Positions 24,151 to 32,597 of a stretch of 61,449 bases of DNA are shown here, piece by piece. This DNA is from Streptomyces albicerus (GTDB lineage: Bacteria; Actinomycetota; Actinomycetes; Streptomycetales; Streptomycetaceae): the NCBI RefSeq assembly GCF_008905045.1, contig NZ_VWMY01000065.1, forward strand, positions 1 to 61,449. Direction: 5' to 3'. Each line of letters starts with the position of its first letter. Positions within the stretch are counted from its first letter, which is position 1. A program made the translations under genes and the position numbers. The notes under the pieces were generated by a model. The model was not told the origin of the DNA. It worked only from the letters and a program-made list of their open reading frames with translations, and made no database searches.

Positions 24151-26274
24151 ATGGACGCGACAGTGCGCTACTCAATCCTCGGTACCGTGCGGGCGATGCG
24201 CGGGGAGACCGAGATCGACCTGGGCCCCCCGAAGCGACTGGCCCTGCTCGCCCTGCTGCTGCTCCGCGCCCCCGGCCCGCTCACCCTGAGCGAGGCGGTC
24301 GACATCCTGTGGGACGAGGAACCGCCGACCAGCGCCGTCAACGTGGTGCACCGGCACATCGGTGCGCTGCGCAGGACGCTCGAACCCGAGCTACGCAGCC
24401 GGACCGACGCGGAACACCTCGTCCGCGCCGCCGACGGCTACCGCCTGCTGGCCGACACCTCGACCTCGGATCTGCTGCGCTTCCGCGACCTGCGCGCCGA
24501 GGCACAGCTCGCGGTCAGGGGCGGCGCTCCCGCACAGGCCGCGGCGGACTTCGTCGAAGCGCTCCGGCTGTGGCGCGGTCCCGTCGTCGCCGCCGGTTCA
24601 TCGGTGGCCCGGCATCCGGCGTTCACCTCGGTCGGCCACGAGTTCGTCGCGACGGTGAAGGAAGCCGCCGACGCCGTCCTGACCGCGGCGCCCGCGCTGA
24701 CGGAGGAGGTGCTGACGATGCTGCGGCGCGCCGTGGAGAGCCACCCTTTCGACGAGGCACTCCACTCCCGGGTGATCGCCGCCCTGGCCGCCACCGGCCG
24801 ACAGGCCGAGGCCCTGCAGCAGTTCGAGACCATCCGCGGCGCGCTGGCCGAGGAACTGGGCGTCGAGCCCGGCCCCGAACTGCGAGCCGCCCAGCAGCAC
24901 CTGCTCCATCGCAGGGTCTCCCGGGCCCCGGACACTCCCCCACCCCGTCCCACGGAAGCCGGCAGGCCGGCCCAACTGCCCGCGGACTGCGCCTCCTTCG
25001 CCGGCCGTCGGCAGACACTGAGCCAGTGCCTGGAGCTGCTGCCGCTCAAGGGCGAGAGCCGGCCTCCGATGACGACCGCGGCCATCTGCGGCATGGCGGG
25101 CGTCGGCAAGACGACGCTGGCCGTGCACTGGGGCCACATGGTCGCCGACCACTTCCCCGACGGGCAGATCTACGTCGACCTCCAGGGCCACCACGCCTCC
25201 CAGCCCCCGCTCGACCCGGCCGAGGCCATCGCCGAGGTGCTCGGCGCGCTGGGCGTGGAGCACGACCGTTCGCACTCGAGCGCCGCCGCACTCGCCGCCG
25301 CCTACCGCAGTGCCCTGGACGGACGTCGGCTGCTCCTCGTCCTGGACGACGCCGAGGACAGCGAGCAGGTACGTCCCCTGCTCCCCGCCACGCCGGGCTG
25401 CCTCGCGATCGTCACGAGCCGACGGCGGCTGGAGGGCCTGGCCGTCACGGACAACGCCCGGATCATCACGCTGGATCCGATGACCCACGAAGAGGGCCTC
25501 GAACTGCTCGACCGGCGCCTGGGCACCGCCCGGACCAGAGCCGAGCACGCCGCCGCGGAGGAGATCGTGGAGCTGTGCGGCGGGCTGCCGCTGGCGCTGG
25601 CCGTCGCCGGCACCCGGGCACTGGTGCAGCCGCGGTTCCCGCTGGCCTCGCTCGCGGCCAGGCTCCAGGATGCCGACGACTGCCTCGACGTTCTGTCCGG
25701 CCGCGATGCCCGCACCGACATCCGCAGTTCGTTCCACCGCTCCTACGAAGCGCTGAGCAGCAGCGCCGCGCGGCTGTTCCGGCTGCTGGGCCTGCATCCC
25801 ACGCGTGACATCACCCTGCCGGCCGCCGCCAGCCTGGCCGGCACCGACCCGCGCGGCACCCGGCAGGACGTGGCCGAGCTGATGGACCACCACCTGCTCG
25901 TCGAACTGGCCGCCGGCCGGTACACCTGTCACGAACTGCTGCGCACCTACGCGAGGGAGCTCAGCTCGCTCCTGGATTCCCCGACCGTGCGGTCCGAGGC
26001 GCTGGCCAGGATGTTCGAGCACTATCTGCACAGCGCCAACGCCGCCACGGCCTTGCTCGCACCGCACGGCAGCAGCGTGATCCTGCCGCCGCCGAGACCA
26101 GGAGTCCGGCCCCAGGAGTTCGGCGAACGCGCGGACGCCGCCGAATGGATCGTCTCCGAGCAGTACCTGCTGCCGGAGCTCGTCCGCGCCATCGGCCACG
26201 ACCCCCGCGGCGAGACATTCCGACGACAACTGATCTCGACGCTGGAGATGTGTCTGCACTCAACCGGCTTCTGA
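24151..26274 (+). CDS. SARP/AfsR-type regulator with NB-ARC domain
   Basis: About 707 residues. The N-terminal winged helix opens VRYSILGTVRAMRGETEIDLG. A BTAD follows (AQAAADFVEALRLWRG to EELGVEPGPELRAAQQHLL). The NB-ARC ATPase has P-loop GMAGVGKTTLAVHWG near residue 310 and RRLLLVLDDAED as Walker B. A winged-helix-like region (LMDHHLLVELAAGRYTCHELL) follows, then about 100 further residues, but no full TPR array. It is a homologue of the SARP gene at 2882 with the same architecture. In-frame ATGs at 24124 and 24151 and a GTG at 24097 compete, and none has a strong ribosome site. Probable pathway-level activator; targets unknown. Confidence 0.88.
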   Translation: MDATVRYSILGTVRAMRGETEIDLGPPKRLALLALLLLRAPGPLTLSEAVDILWDEEPPTSAVNVVHRHIGALRRTLEPELRSRTDAEHLVRAADGYRLLADTSTSDLLRFRDLRAEAQLAVRGGAPAQAAADFVEALRLWRGPVVAAGSSVARHPAFTSVGHEFVATVKEAADAVLTAAPALTEEVLTMLRRAVESHPFDEALHSRVIAALAATGRQAEALQQFETIRGALAEELGVEPGPELRAAQQHLLHRRVSRAPDTPPPRPTEAGRPAQLPADCASFAGRRQTLSQCLELLPLKGESRPPMTTAAICGMAGVGKTTLAVHWGHMVADHFPDGQIYVDLQGHHASQPPLDPAEAIAEVLGALGVEHDRSHSSAAALAAAYRSALDGRRLLLVLDDAEDSEQVRPLLPATPGCLAIVTSRRRLEGLAVTDNARIITLDPMTHEEGLELLDRRLGTARTRAEHAAAEEIVELCGGLPLALAVAGTRALVQPRFPLASLAARLQDADDCLDVLSGRDARTDIRSSFHRSYEALSSSAARLFRLLGLHPTRDITLPAAASLAGTDPRGTRQDVAELMDHHLLVELAAGRYTCHELLRTYARELSSLLDSPTVRSEALARMFEHYLHSANAATALLAPHGSSVILPPPRPGVRPQEFGERADAAEWIVSEQYLLPELVRAIGHDPRGETFRRQLISTLEMCLHSTGF

Positions 26275-26330
26275 GCAGCCCCGTAAGGGGCGCGGGGAAC
26301 GGCGCGACCAGCCCCCACCGACCCGCAGGT
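26275..26330. repeat. Streptomyces interspersed palindromic element
   Basis: GCCCCGTAAGGGGCGCGGGG followed by AACGGCGCGACCAGCCCC is a variant of a short element scattered in many Streptomyces intergenic regions. It begins right after the SARP stop codon, and its CCCCGTAAGGGG hairpin may end transcription. Recognition is from memory of the motif, not from a search. Confidence 0.6.
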
Positions 26331-26356
26331 TCATCACCGTGCCGCCAGCGGAGCGC

Positions 26357-26875
26357 TTACGCGGCCTCCGGTCGCACGACGCTCCGCAGCTTGCGCAGGG
26401 CGTTGTGGTGACGGCTCTTGACGGTGCCGGCCGGGATGCCGAGGATGCCGGCGGTTTCCTGAATGCTGCGGTCGCACAGGTATATGTGGACCAGCACGGC
26501 ACGGTGATCGGGAGACAGCCGGCGCAGTAAGGGCCTGGCCACCAGGGCGTCGTGCACCGCCTCGGTGCTGTCGGTACGCGACACGGGGTCGCTGTAGGTG
26601 ACTCCGACAACCTCCTTTCGGGCGTGGGGTTTGCGCACCCAGTCGATGACCAGGTGCCGGGTCACGGTGAACAGCCAGCCGCGGACCGACCCCTCCATCC
26701 CCAGCAGTCTGTCGATGTTCCGCCAGGCCCGGATGGTGGTCTCCTGGACGATGTCCTCAGCGAGTCCGTGGTCACCCAGCATCTTCTCGGCGTACGAGAC
26801 AAGACCGTCCCGGTGTTCCCTCATGATGGTGCCGAGCAGATCGGACCGGGACATAGCCGTGAGGGGCGTAGCCAT
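26357..26875 (-). CDS. ECF-type RNA polymerase sigma factor
   Basis: About 172 residues. Region 2 is visible in REHRDGLVSYAEKMLGDHGL and AEDIVQETTIRAWRNIDRL, which contains the -10 contact helix and the core-binding part. Region 4 is LRRLSPDHRAVLVHIYLCDR, then SIQETAGILGIPAGTVKSR, with the typical HTH for -35 recognition. The length and layout fit the SigL/SigK-like ECF factors. No anti-sigma gene is adjacent. In-frame starts at 26890 and 26875 are both possible; neither has a strong ribosome site. It is convergent with the SARP gene. A CACATGTG palindrome lies in the long upstream region. Confidence 0.88.
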   Translation of the reverse strand: MATPLTAMSRSDLLGTIMREHRDGLVSYAEKMLGDHGLAEDIVQETTIRAWRNIDRLLGMEGSVRGWLFTVTRHLVIDWVRKPHARKEVVGVTYSDPVSRTDSTEAVHDALVARPLLRRLSPDHRAVLVHIYLCDRSIQETAGILGIPAGTVKSRHHNALRKLRSVVRPEAA

Positions 26876-27141
26876 AGTGTTCTGAACCATCCTGGTTCTC
26901 TGTCGTACGGCGACCGGGGGCCGGATGTAACCCCCGCGTGCGCACTTTAGGCAGCGGCAAGTGCCAGAAACATGCCGCATCTGTGCCGCCGTAGTGCCGC
27001 GGCCCTCGACAGGCGAACACATATGCTCACGAGGTGTCCTTCGGCGCCGAAGAATGCCTTCCCACCAGGGAGTTTCCCACTCCGGACACCGATTCCCCGT
27101 CTTGACGTACTCCAAACAGCTGCAAGACGTGAGTTGCATGT

Positions 27142-27149
27142 CACATGTG
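27142..27149. promoter_or_regulatory. CACATGTG palindrome in sigma/cupin intergenic region
   Basis: A perfect palindrome of family 3, with a second imperfect copy (TACATGTGA) about 50 bases further on, in a divergent promoter region. Confidence 0.45.
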
Positions 27150-27399
27150 TCGAGTCGCTTTCACCCGCCTGGGGCCGACTCCTCATGGAAATACATGTGA
27201 CAGTCGTGAGGCAACTGCGTGGAAGGTGTGCGGGCCCGACGGCCCGAACCAGGTATGTGACACTGTCTGCTCGGCACGCACCGCGCAGTGCGGCCCCCGT
27301 GCCACTGTCGCCGACTGCGCCCTTTGTGAGCGCGTGTTCCCGCGAGCCAGTGCACCGACCGTTCCGGGTACGCCACGGCCGGGATCGGCGTGCTGGAGA

Positions 27400-27421
27400 G
27401 TCACCTGAAAGTCACCTGAAA
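27400..27421 (+). repeat. Tandem GTCACCTGAAA repeat at cupin start
   Basis: GTCACCTGAAA occurs twice with no gap (27400-27410 and 27411-27421) and runs into GGT-ATG of the cupin gene. GTCACCTG is also the left half of several family-1 operators, so this may be a direct-repeat binding site. It also supplies AAAGG, although that lies too close to the ATG for an ideal ribosome site. Confidence 0.5.
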
Positions 27422-27424
27422 GGT

Positions 27425-27871
27425 ATGAGCACATTGCGTAAGAACCTGCTGCGGCTGGGAGTGACCACGGTTGCCGCCATCGGTCTGTCCCTCGGCGCAG
27501 GCACCGCGTTCGCCACCCCGGGCGGTCCGGGCGTGACGGGCAAGATCATCTCCCAGACCACGTTCGACGGGAAGGACTACATCCTCCGCCAGGTCACCGT
27601 TCCCCCAGGCCAGAGCACGGGCTGGCACTACCACGACGGAACGCTCTACGGCTTCGTCCAGCAGGGCACGCTCAGCCACTTCGACTCGGACTGCGAGTCC
27701 GACGGCGTCTACAAGGCCGGCAACGGCCTCACCGAGCCTTCCGGCGCGGACCACGTGCACATCGGCCGCAACCTCGGCACGACCGATGTCGTCCTCGACG
27801 TCCTGTACGTCCTGCCGCACGGCGCCCCGCTGTCGGAGGACGCCCCCAACCCGGGCTGCGACTTCCAGTAG
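27425..27871 (+). CDS. Secreted cupin-domain protein
   Basis: 148 residues. A Sec signal peptide (MSTLRKNLLRLGVTTVAA to GTAFA, cleavage near residue 30) precedes a single cupin. Motif 1 is GWHYHDGTLYGFVQQGTLSHF, with two His ligands. The second motif is SGADHVHIGRNLG. Two Cys (SDCESDG and the C-terminal NPGCDFQ) could form a disulfide outside the cell. Similar exported cupins are common in Streptomyces and uncharacterised. The start is fixed by the signal peptide; the open frame extends far upstream without coding character. The gene ends 23 bases before a strong bidirectional terminator. Confidence 0.82.
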   Translation: MSTLRKNLLRLGVTTVAAIGLSLGAGTAFATPGGPGVTGKIISQTTFDGKDYILRQVTVPPGQSTGWHYHDGTLYGFVQQGTLSHFDSDCESDGVYKAGNGLTEPSGADHVHIGRNLGTTDVVLDVLYVLPHGAPLSEDAPNPGCDFQ

Positions 27872-27894
27872 ACCCCAGCCCTTGCGCATCACAT

Positions 27895-27934
27895 GACGAG
27901 CCCGCCACGGCCGACACACCGTGGCGGGCTCGTC
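27895..27934. terminator. Bidirectional hairpin terminator
   Basis: GACGAGCCCGCCACGG and its exact complement form a 16-bp stem with an 8-base loop, between the convergent cupin and MEKHLA genes. Confidence 0.88.
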
Positions 27935-27958
27935 GCACCGCAGAGCCTCGAGGTTCCT

Positions 27959-28462
27959 TCACATGTCCACGGTCGACCAGGAGCGGAACACCGCGGCCTG
28001 GCCGTGGATCCGCCCGTGGGTGTCCATCAGGTCCCACATGGTCACGTCCTCGATCCAGAAGGCCTGGCCGCTCTTGCCGACGCGTATTCCCCGGTAGCCG
28101 GTGGCGTAGTGGTGGACTGTCACGGCGCGCACGAAGGCCTCCCGGTCCTCCTGGCCGTCCGGGCGCGCCGAGAGCCGGGACGGCAGGCCGACGAACTCGT
28201 CCCAGGAGTAGCCGAAACAGTCCTGCGCCGTCCTGTTGGCGTAGACGAAGCGCGGGTCGGCGGACGTGTCGTGCGCCAGCAGCCCGAACGAGGCCTGCTC
28301 GTACAGCCACCGCGCGGCATCCCGCCCGGTCTCCCACACCGCCGGACACAGCGGCTCGCCCACCAGCCGCAGATGGCTGGAGAGCAGCAGCTCCGCGAAG
28401 GCGGGGTCGGTGGGCAGCACAGACAGGGTCATCGGCGTGGCGCCGTCGTCAAAGGGTGTCAT
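27959..28462 (-). CDS. MEKHLA-domain (PAS-like) protein
   Basis: 167 residues. After a short N-terminus, LLLSSHLRLVGEPL leads into a PAS-like fold. The middle has FVYANRTAQDCFGYSWDEFVGLPSR, close to the MEKHLA domain consensus (Y-A-N-x-x-A-x-x-x-F-x-Y-x-x-x-E-F). The end, GYRGIRVGKSGQAFWIEDVTMW, is the typical final strand region. MEKHLA proteins often sit alone in bacteria and probably bind a small ligand or redox signal. The ATG at 28462 is preferred; a GTG directly before it is also possible. TTCACATGTTTCT, which also occurs before the broken GNAT gene, lies just upstream. Confidence 0.8.
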   Translation of the reverse strand: MTPFDDGATPMTLSVLPTDPAFAELLLSSHLRLVGEPLCPAVWETGRDAARWLYEQASFGLLAHDTSADPRFVYANRTAQDCFGYSWDEFVGLPSRLSARPDGQEDREAFVRAVTVHHYATGYRGIRVGKSGQAFWIEDVTMWDLMDTHGRIHGQAAVFRSWSTVDM

Positions 28463-28616
28463 CACCGTTCACATGTTTCTTCGTCCGGCACGGCTGGAGG
28501 TTTCGTCATCGGCACGGGCCTTGACAGGGAAGTGTCCGCCGCAACAGCCTATGGCAACGTTGTCAGGGCGCTAGAGGCACCCCGTTACTGGCGACACCTG
28601 CCACGCCCCACCCCCT

Positions 28617-29492
28617 GTGATTGGACCACTACACATGGCTGATCAGTCCCTGCGGTCCCTGGCCGTCATCGACAGCGCCGAGCCGGGCACCGATCTCGCG
28701 CTGCGCCAACAGGCGACCGCCTCCAGCACGTTCGAGGCCTGGAACGCCGACCTGTGGGACAACGCCAGCGGGTTGATGCTGTGGATGTCCCACCCGGCCT
28801 GGCACAGCACCGTCTGGCAGACCTACGACTACGACTTCGACGTCAACGGCGCCTACTTCGGCTGCCGGAACGCCTGCGAACCCCTGCACGTCCAGGCCGA
28901 CCCGGTGAAGTGGCAGGTCATCGCGGTCAACCACACCCGGCAGGCACTCAAGCGCGCGACAGTCACGGCGGATACGTACGACCTGTCCGGCCGCCGGATC
29001 GCGAACACCCGGCAAGCGCGCGTGGACGTGGATCCCGCGGCCTCGGCGGCGGCGTTCACCGCGGCCCCCGCGGACGACCTGCCGGACCTGCACCTGCTGC
29101 GGCTGACCCTCGCGGACGACAGGGGCCAGGTCCTGTCACGCAACACCTACTGGCGCTGCCGCACCCCCGAGGCGCTGCGTGCCCTCAACCAGGTCCAGCA
29201 GGCCAGGCTGTCGGCCTCCCTCACACAGGTGTCGCGCGACGGGGACCGGCGTACGGCGACCGCCACGGTCCGCAACAGGGGGTCCATGGTCGCCGCGATG
29301 GTCCGGCTCTCCCTGCTGGGCGAGGACGGCGCCCGCGTCCTGCCGACCCTCTACGACGACAACTACCTGTGGCTGCTGCCCGGTGAGACACGCACGGTCA
29401 CCCTGTCGTGGCCCGCGTCCGCCCTGCCCTCGGGCCGGCCGAAGCTGCGGATCGAGGGGTACAACACTCCCCCGGTCACGGTGCGCGGCTGA
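28617..29492 (+). pseudogene. 3' fragment of a GH2 exo-glucosaminidase-like gene
   Basis: About 290 residues matching only the C-terminal part of large GH2 enzymes such as exo-beta-glucosaminidase: SSTFEAWNADLWDNASGLML, then WMSHPAWHSTVWQTYDYD, then YFGCRNACEPLHVQ, followed by the Ig-like C-terminal domains (RTATATVRNRGSMVAA). Full-length enzymes run to about 900-1000 residues and carry the catalytic Glu residues upstream of this part, which are missing. A frame with an ATG at 28635 is open, so a truncated protein could be made, but it would lack the catalytic barrel. No signal peptide remains. It is a 5'-deleted remnant. Confidence 0.75.
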
Positions 29493-29511
29493 GCCGTGCC
29501 GGGAGAGGCCG

Positions 29512-29548
29512 GGGGCCGGTGCTGCCGTGTCGGCGGCACCGGCCCCCG
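29512..29548. terminator. Bidirectional hairpin terminator
   Basis: GGGGGCCGGTGC pairs with GCACCGGCCCCC (12 bp) around a 13-base partly paired loop, between the GH2 fragment and the convergent PTPS-like gene. Confidence 0.82.
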
Positions 29549-29556
29549 TGCGTGTG

Positions 29557-29955
29557 TCACACGCTGCGCTCGTAACTGGCCCACGCGATGTGCGACTCGT
29601 GCAGCGTCACGACGACCTCGCGGATCCCCCGGGCGCCCTCCCCCAGCGTGCCCGCGTGGATCACCTCGACCAGGCGGTCGGCGATCACCTTGGCCAGGTA
29701 CTCCGTCGAGGTGTTGATCTGGTGGAACCGCTCCTCGTCGTCGAGGTTGCGGTAGTTGAACTCGCCGATCACCTTGCCGAGTTCCGCGGTTGCCAGACCG
29801 ATGTCGACGACGATGTTGTCGTCGTCGAGCTCCGGGCGCCGGAACGTCGCGTCCACGAGGAACGTCGCCCCGTGCAGCCGCTGGGCCGGGCCGAAGACCT
29901 CGCCGCGGAAGCTGTGGGCGACCATCATGTGGTCACGTACGGTGATGCTGAACAA
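29557..29955 (-). CDS. 6-pyruvoyltetrahydropterin synthase/QueD-like enzyme
   Basis: 132 residues. The start MFSITVRDHMMVAHSFRG resembles the family opening (beta strand then the first zinc His). QRLHGATFLVDATF follows, where the family has H-G-H-x-(Y/F). DDNIVVDIGLATAELGKVI and the C-terminal HESHIAWASY (catalytic/binding His and Glu) complete it. The second zinc His of the HGH motif appears as HGA, so metal binding may differ. Standard enzymes make carboxy- or pyruvoyl-tetrahydropterin for queuosine or pterin synthesis. The TTG at 29955 has GGAGG 4 bases upstream, which decides the start. No other pterin gene is nearby. A CACATGTG palindrome lies 47 bases upstream. Confidence 0.8.
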   Translation of the reverse strand: MFSITVRDHMMVAHSFRGEVFGPAQRLHGATFLVDATFRRPELDDDNIVVDIGLATAELGKVIGEFNYRNLDDEERFHQINTSTEYLAKVIADRLVEVIHAGTLGEGARGIREVVVTLHESHIAWASYERSV

Positions 29956-30001
29956 GAGTCCTCCAAGTGGGGTGTGCGTTCGGCACGGAGCATAACCGGC
30001 G

Positions 30002-30009
30002 CACATGTG
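30002..30009. promoter_or_regulatory. CACATGTG palindrome upstream of PTPS-like gene
   Basis: A perfect palindrome of family 3 between the divergent PTPS-like and YbaB-like genes. A related CATGTGTCGG lies 30 bases further on. Confidence 0.45.
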
Positions 30010-30157
30010 AACCAATTGCGCGGTCCTCTCGTGTCCTTCATGTGTCGGAAAGCCCAGGCCGGGTGACCTCTGACACACCCGTCCTCTTCCCCTTTCGGAG
30101 ACATGCGGCGAGGATGTGCGTGCCGCCTGCGGGTGGCTTCACCGGCAGAGGAGGACG

Positions 30158-30706
30158 ATGGAGACGTCACCGGGAAGCCGTCTGGAGAAGGTCCTCGCCG
30201 AGTTCGCCGAGCGGTACGGAACTCTGTCCAGGGCCCGGGAACAGCTGAGGGCGCTGTCGGTGACGGCGCGTTCCAGGGACGGCGTCGTGGAGGTCACCGT
30301 GGGTGCCGACGGCCACGCGTCGTGGATCCGCTTCGTCGACGATCGGTTCCGCGAGATGGCCGCCCAACAGCTGGGCGACAGTGTCCTGGAGGCTCTGACG
30401 ACGGCCCGGGCCGAGGTCGCGGCCAGGGCGGCCGCCGTGATGACGGCCGCGAACCTCCTGCCGGCGTTGCCCGCGCAACCCGTGCCCGGAGGCGAGCCGA
30501 CGAGGTCACGGCCGCAGGGGCCGCTGTGGGGCCGTGGGCCCTCGCTGCCCACTCCCCTGCCGCCGGAGCTGCGCGAGGCCGTCATGGCGCTGAGAGACTC
30601 CGTGTGCGATGCCATGAGCGACTCCTGCCGGCCCTCGATGTGCGGGTGCGCGGGGGTGCCGGAACAGCCAGGGAGAGGTGCGGGCATGGCCGCCGGGTCC
30701 GCCTGA
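30158..30706 (+). CDS. YbaB/EbfC-like nucleoid-associated protein
   Basis: 182 residues. The N-terminal half fits the YbaB/EbfC fold: a helix (LEKVLAEFAERYGTLSRA), a beta hairpin (GVVEVTVGADGHASWIRF), then FREMAAQQLGDSVLEALTTA as the long helix. YbaB proteins are small DNA-binding dimers of about 105 residues. Here the fold is followed by about 80 residues rich in Pro, Arg and Gly, with four Cys close together (VCDAMSDSCRPSMCGCAG), which is unusual and could bind metal or form disulfides. The ATG at 30158 has GAGGAGG upstream. No operon partner is seen. Confidence 0.72.
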   Translation: METSPGSRLEKVLAEFAERYGTLSRAREQLRALSVTARSRDGVVEVTVGADGHASWIRFVDDRFREMAAQQLGDSVLEALTTARAEVAARAAAVMTAANLLPALPAQPVPGGEPTRSRPQGPLWGRGPSLPTPLPPELREAVMALRDSVCDAMSDSCRPSMCGCAGVPEQPGRGAGMAAGSA

Positions 30707-30895
30707 CGGCATTCCGTCCGGACCATCGGATGCGTTCAGGACCGAGGGCGGACACACAGGTTTGACCTCTCACACGTTACTCTGTTGCTGGAGAAACCCC
30801 GCCGAGAAATGTTCCGGTCTCCGCCGGGTGTTCTCCGGTGCGTCCCACTTTTGTGTTCGTTGATCCTTTGTCACCTCCGAGCAGGAGTCACACGT

Positions 30896-31396
30896 ATGAC
30901 CGACTTCCCCTCTCCGCCGCCGGTTCCCCAGGACCGTCAGTTCGTTCTCGGCCAGCATCTGCGCCTGTCGGTCCTCGCCTCCGGGGAGGAGACCGAGGGC
31001 CGGCACGACGTCTCCGATGTCATCCTGCCCCCGGGCGCCGGGACGCCGCTGCATCTGCACACCGGCTACGAGGAGCGCATCTGGGTCGTCTCCGGTTCGC
31101 TGACGGTCTGGGCGGGCTCGGACGCCTTCACCCTGCGGTCCGGGGACTTCTACGCCATCAAGATGAACACGCCCCACACCATCAAGGCGGGGGACGACGG
31201 TACGCGCACCCTCGCCATCACCTCTCCCGCCAGGTTCGCGGAGCTCATCAGCCGCACCGGTACGCCCGCCCACCTGGCCACTACCGAGACCGAGTGGGAC
31301 ATGGGGCTGTTCCAGGCCGTCACCGAGGAGTTCGGCGACGTCATCCTCGGCCCGCCCGGAGCGACTCCGGCCGACCTCCAGCGCGACGCCGACTAA
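30896..31396 (+). CDS. Cupin-domain protein
   Basis: 166 residues, no signal peptide. Cupin motif 1 is GTPLHLHTGYEERIWVVSG, with three ligands (His, His, Glu), and motif 2 is DFYAIKMNTPHTIKAG with the last His. The layout fits small regulatory or dioxygenase-like cupins; the substrate is unknown. The ATG at 30896 has AGGAG 8 bases upstream, with the word CACACGT in the spacer, as also seen at 45476. It is followed 95 bases later by an MBL-fold gene on the same strand, but a hairpin lies between them, so coupling is uncertain. Confidence 0.82.
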   Translation: MTDFPSPPPVPQDRQFVLGQHLRLSVLASGEETEGRHDVSDVILPPGAGTPLHLHTGYEERIWVVSGSLTVWAGSDAFTLRSGDFYAIKMNTPHTIKAGDDGTRTLAITSPARFAELISRTGTPAHLATTETEWDMGLFQAVTEEFGDVILGPPGATPADLQRDAD

Positions 31397-31420
31397 CACG
31401 AGTCGCCAACCAACACGACC

Positions 31421-31454
31421 GGGGCCCTGCCGCTCACCCAGCGGCCGGGCCCCC
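31421..31454 (+). terminator. Hairpin between cupin and MBL-fold genes
   Basis: GGGGCCC...GGGCCCC with an inner GCCGCT/AGCGGC stem and small bulges. It lies 25 bases after the cupin stop. Possible terminator or attenuator. Confidence 0.55.
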
Positions 31455-31491
31455 TCCGGGATCCGGCAGCACCGAGAGGATCAGAGCGACC

Positions 31492-32256
31492 ATGCCGAAG
31501 CTTCTGCGTGAGGACGACATCGTCCGCGTCGAGAGCAACGTCTATTCGGTGTCAGGCAGCAACACCAACTGGGTCATCGTCAAGGACGGCGACAGCTGCA
31601 CCCTCGTCGACACCGGCTACCCGGGCGACCGCGACGCCGTGCTCGCCTCACTGCAGGCGGTCGGGCTGAACGCCCGCTCCGTGGCCGCCGTCCTGGTCAC
31701 ACACGCGCACAACGACCACATCGGCGCGGCCGAGCACCTGCGCGCCACGTACGACGTGCCGGTTCTCATGCACCAGGAGGAGGTACCGCACGCCCGCCGC
31801 GACTTCCTCGACCAGGTGTCCGTCGGCCAGGTGCTCGCGCAGGCATGGCGGCCCGGTGTGCTCCCGTGGGCCGTACACGCCCTCCGAGCCGGCGGAACCA
31901 CGCATGTTCCGGTCAGCGAGCCGCAGGGGTTCCCCGCGCCGGGGGCACTGGACCTGCCCGGTGCGCCGGTGCCCGTGCACACACCGGGGCACACCAAGGG
32001 CCACTGCGCCTACCACCTGCCCGGCAGCGGCGTCCTGATCACCGGCGACGCTTTGGTGACCGCACACCCCACGTCGCGGATCAGTGGACCGCAGTTGTTG
32101 CCCGACATGTTCCACACCGACCGTGCCCGGGCTCTCGACTCCCTGACCGTGCTCGAGAGCCTGGACGCGGACCTCGTCCTGCCTGGTCACGGACCCGTGC
32201 ACCATGGGTCGGCCAAGGAGGCCGCTGTGACGGCCCACGAGCAGGCCGTCAGGTGA
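31492..32256 (+). CDS. Metallo-beta-lactamase-fold hydrolase
   Basis: 254 residues. The metal site is complete: THAHNDHIG (the HxHxDH motif), then VHTPGHTKGHCAYHL with the next His, GVLITGDALV with the bridging Asp, and VLPGHGPVH with the last His. The N-terminus (VESNVYSVSGSNTNWVIVK) is the usual first strand. Such proteins include glyoxalase II, lactonases and thiolesterases; the specific substrate cannot be told. The ATG at 31492 follows GAGAGGATC at a slightly long distance. Upstream is a cupin gene on the same strand. Confidence 0.9.
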   Translation: MPKLLREDDIVRVESNVYSVSGSNTNWVIVKDGDSCTLVDTGYPGDRDAVLASLQAVGLNARSVAAVLVTHAHNDHIGAAEHLRATYDVPVLMHQEEVPHARRDFLDQVSVGQVLAQAWRPGVLPWAVHALRAGGTTHVPVSEPQGFPAPGALDLPGAPVPVHTPGHTKGHCAYHLPGSGVLITGDALVTAHPTSRISGPQLLPDMFHTDRARALDSLTVLESLDADLVLPGHGPVHHGSAKEAAVTAHEQAVR

Positions 32257-32597
32257 CAGGCCCGGATCCGAAGGGCGGGCCGACACCCGCGCCCGTCCCC
32301 CAGGCCAGACTCGGTAAGGGCCCACACATACACCGGCGGCGCACCCTGGGTCGTCAGTGCAGCGGTTCTACGACACACTTACCGGGCAGTATGTCCGGAA
32401 GGGAGCCGCGCGAGAGTGATGTCGTAGATCCTTCAGGAGGTCAAAAGGGTCCACACTTCCGACATGCGCAGGCACATCAGCGCCTATCGTGAACAGTGGG
32501 CATGCCAGACGAACCATCTGGTGCTGACACCTATCCGCACGGGACCCCCGGCGTGGGTACCATGCGCAGCGTCATCCATATCGAGGGAGTGAACGGT
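32257..32597. other. Intergenic stretch before the coiled-coil regulator
   Basis: 341 bases. An open frame runs through the last 100 bases, but the GTG with a strong ribosome site at 32598 is the better start. ACGACACACTTACC near 32378 is the only striking word. No hairpin of note follows the MBL-fold gene. Confidence 0.35.

Larger units (their letters stand above)
26876..27424. other. Long intergenic region between sigma factor and secreted cupin
   Basis: 549 bases with no supported gene. It is unusually rich in ACATGTG/CACATAT-like words: ACACATATG near 27017, CACATGTG at 27142-27149 and ATACATGTGAC near 27190. It ends in the direct repeat of GTCACCTGAAA before the cupin start. Both flanking genes are divergent, so two promoters must be here. 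Confidence 0.45.
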
